From assembly GCA_902984215.1 (NCBI GenBank), contig CADWAF010001685.1, positions 1-11,677 on the forward strand: a stretch of DNA of 11,677 nt, read 5' to 3'. This DNA is from Willaertia magna. Taxonomy: Eukaryota; Heterolobosea; Eutetramitea; Acrasida; Naegleriidae. The notes under the pieces are model-generated. The model had not been told where the DNA came from. It made no database searches and worked only from the letters and a program-made list of their open reading frames with translations. This document shows positions 8,386-11,677 of the stretch, in pieces. Numbering within the stretch: the first letter of the stretch is position 1; every line of letters starts with the position of its first letter. The position numbers and the translations under genes are program-made.

Positions 8386-9060
8386 ATGGAACTGCTAAAA
8401 TTTATTATTGAAAAGTTATCATATAAAATTATGTAACATTTAAAAAAATTTATAAAATTATCAATACTTGAAACATACTCAATATTAATTAAATTAAAAG
8501 CTTTTTTTATAAGATCAAAACTTGATAGTATATTATTGTTATAGCTATAATTAAAAATTTTTTTTTTATTTTTATCTTTAAACATTTAGTAATAAGTTTT
8601 TCTAAAATTTAAAATTATATTATATGTTAATTTTTTAAATTGAATTTAGTTATATTTTTGTAACAAATAATCTTATTTATTAATATCATAATAACTATAT
8701 CATAATCATAAACATATCTTATTCCTTTTTTATTATATTTTTCAACTACTGTTTTTGTTATATCTATTTAGATGTTGTTTTTATTATAAAAATATTGTAC
8801 AAATTTTTTAAATTTATTAACCAATAAATCATTATATGTTTTATTAAAAAAATCTAAATAAATTAATTTGTTATTTGATTTAAAATAATAAATAATTTGT
8901 TTAAAATTACTATTTTTATAATTTACTGATAGTACAATTATGTTTATATTTTTAAATACTACATTTCTGTAGTATAGAAAATTATTACAATTTTTTAACG
9001 ATAATAAGATAAATGTTATATACAAATTTATATAGAGTATCTTAAAATTGTATAATTAAG
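8386..9060 (-). pseudogene. Unidentified decayed coding relic
   Basis: The minus strand has an 85-codon open stretch (9025-8768) with no ATG start. After TAA at 8768-8770 the same frame resumes (IDITKTVVEKYNKKGIRYVY) to about 8610. It then changes frame into a further open stretch (8585 to about 8316) containing FDLIKKAFNLINIEYVSS. Total coding-like length is about 230 codons, rich in Lys, Asn, Ile, Phe and Tyr. Stop density is well below that expected for random DNA of this base composition, which is the main argument for former coding. No family is recognised. The plus strand at 8386 carries the MELLK-type motif of the TIR element, so part of this region may derive from a related element. 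Confidence 0.35.
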
Positions 9061-9322
9061 TATTTTAATGAATAAATTAATTGTTTTTGTAGTAGAAAAT
9101 TGAAAAAGAATTAAACTAACAATATTAGTTAATAATAAAAGTAAATAATTTAAATTATTATTAATAATCAACATTTATTCAATTAAGTTTATTATTTTAT
9201 AATCAATATAATTAATAAATCTCTTCTTTCTTTTCTTCTAAAATCTCCAACTCTTAATTAGATATTTTTCATTTAAACATACTTCCACTTCTTTAATTTT
9301 TACCATTTTCTCTTTCTTTTTA
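9061..9322. other. A/T-rich spacer, no gene seen
   Basis: This lies between the relic block and the first apparently live gene. It holds a weak dyad (AACTAA...TTAGTT near 9114-9133) and, from 9214, sequence that could be 3' UTR of the minus-strand gene ending at 9323. Confidence 0.5.
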
Positions 9323-9914
9323 TTATTGACTAAATATTTTCTTATTATAAATTGTAATAATATAACAATAAACTCCAATCTTTTTAACTTCTTCAACATA
9401 ACCATCTAAATTATTAAGGTCAACTTTGTAAGAATATTTAATTGAAGTATCAATATCATAATGATTTTGTTCTTTAAATACTTTTTTATTCCATTCATAA
9501 TTAACAATTACACCACTCCAATTCTTAAATTTCTTTCTAATAATCCAAAAAAGGAAAAATTAAGGTATCGATAGTAAATATAAAATAAAAAAAAAACTCA
9601 CCTTAAAATTCTTAAAATATTTAAACATTTAATGGATCCTAAAATAATTAAATATTTGTTTTCATTAAATAAAACTAATAATTCTAAATCATTTCTCTTA
9701 TTTTTATAAAATTTAAATACATCAATAAATTTATTTACATAATTAATGTCTTTAATTTGTTGAAAAAATAAAAAAATTTTAAAAATAAAAAAATTAAAAT
9801 TAAAATCAAATCCAATTTCATCATTTGGAAAACATTTAATTTTCTTTAAATTACCATTAACTTGGCATAAAGGGTTATGTTGGCAATTATAAATAATTAA
9901 AATTGCCTTAGGAA
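9323..9914 (-). CDS. Two-exon gene of unknown function, 5' end unresolved
   Basis: Minus-strand exons are 9914-9602 and 9536-9323, joined across a 65-nt intron (9537-9601, GTGAGT...ATTATTAG). The split codon AG|A keeps the frame, and 70 codons follow to TAA at 9323-9325. The first exon has no ATG and begins just after a T-rich acceptor (TTTTTTAG at 9915-9922), so an upstream exon is expected but not found. The visible protein is about 175 residues. It has a Cys-containing start (IIYNCQHNPLCQVNG), a Phe/Asn-rich middle and an acidic/basic C-terminal part with NLDGYVEEVKKIGVYCYII. There are no internal stops in either exon. I do not recognise the family. The start of the upstream, divergent ferredoxin gene is within 200 bases. 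Confidence 0.55.
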
Positions 9915-10109
9915 CTAAAAAAGGAAATTTTAGGTTCAATTCCCTCTCGCCCCTTTTTCATTAAATTCTTTGCTGAAAAGCTTGTATTTTTTTCTTTGGT
10001 ATTTCTTTTGTTAAACTTTATTTGTTTCAGACGGTTTCATGTTACAAAGGAAAAATCTTGAGATATGGCTGTCCTTTTAAGGCTTTAAATATTATTAGTA
10101 CTGGATTAG
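9915..10109. other. Divergent intergenic region with an unplaced exon-like stretch
   Basis: 10031-10127 is bounded by TTTGTTTCAG and a GTAAGT donor, and is open in one frame (TVSCYKGKILRYGCPFKA...). That frame is one base out of register with the ferredoxin exon. A B-box-like GGTTCAATTCC (9933-9943) followed by T5 (9954-9958) is also present. Confidence 0.4.
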
Positions 10110-10590
10110 ATGGTCGTTTTTCAAACAGTAAGTGCAATTCAAAATATTTTCTTTGAGTTTACTGCGTTGCTTTATTTTTAATTAATTACAGCTTTTTAGA
10201 TTGTTTAGAATAAATAACGGTAAATCACAAACATTTAATTGTGGTGGAATTGGAACATGTGGCACTTGTGCTTGTCAAGTTAAAGCCTTAAACAATTATA
10301 ATCATTCCTCGACTACTATTGACTCAATTAACAATAGTCATTCTACTGTTAATTACAACAAAAATAAAACAAACGACAACAGAGACAATAGTGGCGTTGT
10401 TGTTGAAATTAATAATGAAAAACCAAAAACAATGGAAAGAGGAAGTGCTGAAGAATTAAGATTAAAATTACCACCACATTTTAATAAAAATGATAAAATT
10501 AGATTAGCTTGTCAATGTATTGTAAATGAAGATGTAATTGTTGAAAAATTTGAAGGATTTTGTGGTCAATATGACAAATTAAAATGGTAA
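10110..10590 (+). CDS. [2Fe-2S] ferredoxin-domain protein
   Basis: The main exon, 10192-10590, follows the acceptor TTAATTACAG and ends in TAA. It carries the cluster loop FNCGGIGTCGTC (Cys-x5-Cys-x2-Cys, at 10240-10269) and a distal fourth ligand in RLACQC near 10500, the normal arrangement for plant/adrenodoxin-type [2Fe-2S] ferredoxins that carry single electrons. Between the third and fourth Cys lie about 80 residues, including an Asn/Ser/Thr-rich insert of about 40 that is absent from typical members. The C-terminus is KFEGFCGQYDKLKW. A simple model starts at ATG 10110-10112 (MVVFQT), splices 10127 to 10192 in phase and gives 138 residues. It would lack the usual first strands of the fold, so a longer 5' end is likely. 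Partner proteins and cell location are unknown. Confidence 0.75.
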
Positions 10591-10694
10591 TAATTATTGT
10601 AAAATTTAAAATAAATTGTAATATAATTTTTTTAAAATTTTTTAATCGTCTTTCTCTTTTTTGTAAAGTCGTTTAGTCAACTGTGAAATTATTT

Positions 10695-11201
10695 TTAACT
10701 TTTCTAAAATGATTAAAATTTTTAAAATTTATTTTAAAATTTAAATTTTTAAATTAATAAAAAAATTAAACTTACATTCCATTTTTTCTTTTTTCTCTTT
10801 TTATTTAATTTTTTATTAAAATTATTTATTTCTTGAATTATAGAATCTTTTTCATGTTGTGAATGATCACACATTCTAGTAATAATAATTGTAAAAGTTA
10901 TTGTAAATAAAATTGTAGTAATTATAATATCTGATAAATTATAACCTTTTGTAATTAAATAGAACATTTTCAAAAAAAGTGTATTTTTTTTAACTTGTTT
11001 TTTAACAATTTGTTTTTTTAAGGAAAGATAACTTGGATCATCGAAAGGATTATTAAATTGTGATTTTATAACGTTATAAAAATAATTAAATGTATAAAAA
11101 AGTAAAGGAAGGAAAGATTTGGAAAGAATCTAATTTTGGATAAAAATGGACAATTTTGTTTACAATTATTAAGAGATTACAATAATATCTAGATAATACA
11201 T
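10695..11201 (-). CDS. Small spliced membrane protein with a basic coiled tail
   Basis: Minus-strand exons are 11201-11181 (MYYLDII), 11129-10776 and 10703-10695 (Lys-Ser-stop). The introns are 51 nt (11130-11180) and 72 nt (10704-10775), both falling between codons. The product is 127 residues: a hydrophobic N-terminus (ILSKSFLPLLFYTFNYFYNV), a polar NNPFDDPSYLSLKKQ segment with Lys runs, a strong membrane span (LSDIIITTILFTITFTIIIT) and a charged helical tail ending KKRKKKKWNKS. The middle exon is open for all 118 codons, strong support in such AT-rich DNA. The tiny first exon rests only on a GTAATC donor and an in-frame ATG, so the start is less sure. Its 3' end faces the ferredoxin gene, 105 bases away. 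No family is recognised. It is probably an organelle or ER membrane protein, by inference. Confidence 0.6.
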
Positions 11202-11329
11202 GTTATCCCACTCGCTATATATAAATAAAAAAAATTATAAACTTTGAACTATTTATTATTGTATACTTTTTTACAAAAAAAAAATAAAAAAACATTACAA
11301 AAAATTAATTACAAAAACATTACAAAAAA
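11202..11329. promoter_or_regulatory. Intergenic spacer between two minus-strand genes
   Basis: 128 bases separate the stop of the DsbA-like gene from the ATG of the small membrane protein gene. It contains TATATATAAATA at 11215-11226 on the plus strand and a less A/T-pure patch (ATCCCACTCGC at 11204-11214), which could be core promoter or UTR of the membrane protein gene. This is placement only, with no proven element. Confidence 0.25.
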
Positions 11330-11341
11330 TTAATTACTATT
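11292..11341. repeat. Tandem duplication, 25-bp period, spanning a stop codon
   Basis: ACATTACAAAAAATTAATTAC occurs at 11292-11312 and again at 11317-11337. The second copy contains the stop codon (11330-11332) of the DsbA-like gene, so the duplication covers its end and the start of its 3' UTR. Confidence 0.85.
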
Positions 11342-11677
11342 ACTCTTAATAATTCCATCAATCATTGCAATCCAATCAGAAGCCATAAACTCCTGTCCAT
11401 TAAAAACATTTACACCATTCACAAAAAAGAATGGAGTTCCATACAATCCTCTTGAAGTAGCATAACCAAACATAGAAGCAGCTTGAATAAAAGAAGTTGA
11501 TTGATTATTCATTTCATTTAAATATTCTTCATAACTAATTAATCCACCTAAAGTAGGCTGAACAAAATTAGTATAAATTAATTTAAAAATTTGTAATTGA
11601 TTTAAATTTTTTAAATTTATATTTGAAACTAATGATTGATTAGTAAATATTAAATTTAAAAATTTAAAACAAATATT
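11330..11677 (-). CDS. DsbA/thioredoxin-fold protein, C-terminal part (5' end outside window)
   Basis: 115 codons are open from the right edge to TAA at 11330-11332 with no internal stop, so the gene continues beyond 11677. The diagnostic part is the C-terminal GLYGTPFFFVNGVNV, the Gly-Thr-Pro cis-proline loop and following strand of DsbA-like and related thioredoxin-fold oxidoreductases. It is preceded by the helical QAASMFGYATSRG and followed by a terminal helix (SDWIAMIDGIIK), the usual end of this fold. The active-site CxxC would be upstream and cannot be seen, so dithiol chemistry cannot be confirmed, and members with a non-redox role exist. An internal ATG at 11510-11512 is not the start, because homology-like sequence precedes it. 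Gln is always CAA or CAG here, which supports the standard code. Confidence 0.8.
   Translation of the reverse strand, partial: NICFKFLNLIFTNQSLVSNINLKNLNQLQIFKLIYTNFVQPTLGGLISYEEYLNEMNNQSTSFIQAASMFGYATSRGLYGTPFFFVNGVNVFNGQEFMASDWIAMIDGIIKSNSN

Noticed and set aside
9856..9953. Functional tRNA gene on the plus strand
   Set aside because: The 3' end TCGCCCC has no complementary 5' acceptor strand, the T stem does not pair, and the anticodon loop would be far too large.

Overview
The window looks like nuclear DNA of a very AT-rich eukaryote with short spliceosomal introns. Donors are GTAAGT or GTGAGT, acceptors are usually T-rich before AG, and most introns are about 40-100 nt. Intact genes end in TAA and spell Gln as CAA/CAG, so the standard code fits. 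I cannot name the lineage from sequence alone.

The window has two halves. Positions 1 to about 9060 hold decayed, repeat-linked genes. A terminal-inverted-repeat (TIR) element fills 1-1854 and carries one broken gene on the minus strand (280-1714). Next come two divergent, intron-containing pseudogenes. The minus-strand one (about 2160-5369) has eight exons and encodes an alpha-helical N-terminal half followed by a recognisable DNA N4/N6 (beta-class) methyltransferase domain. The plus-strand one (6336 to about 8182) is unidentified. Between them lie a phased array of a 14-bp palindrome (consensus GTATAAATTTATAY) and a G/T-rich low-complexity tract. The palindrome recurs about 18 times between 1939 and 8356, in introns and flanks rather than exons. 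A further unidentified minus-strand relic lies at 8386-9060. All these relics carry many in-frame stops with comparatively few frameshifts. The damaged methyltransferase motifs look as if C-to-T and G-to-A changes caused them, which suggests a RIP-like or methylation-linked mutational process.

Positions 9323-11677 form a compact island of apparently live genes: an unidentified two-exon gene (minus), a [2Fe-2S] ferredoxin-domain gene (plus), a small spliced membrane protein gene (minus, convergent with the ferredoxin gene) and the 3' end of a DsbA/thioredoxin-fold gene (minus) that runs off the right edge. No functional link between these four genes can be shown. The ferredoxin and the DsbA-like protein are both redox proteins, but that may be chance.

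The best candidate for something undescribed is the 1.9-8.4 kb block: an intron-bearing gene with a bacterial-type DNA methyltransferase domain, divergent from a second gene, in a field of phased palindromes. It may be a degenerate mobile element. Its ends are not defined here.
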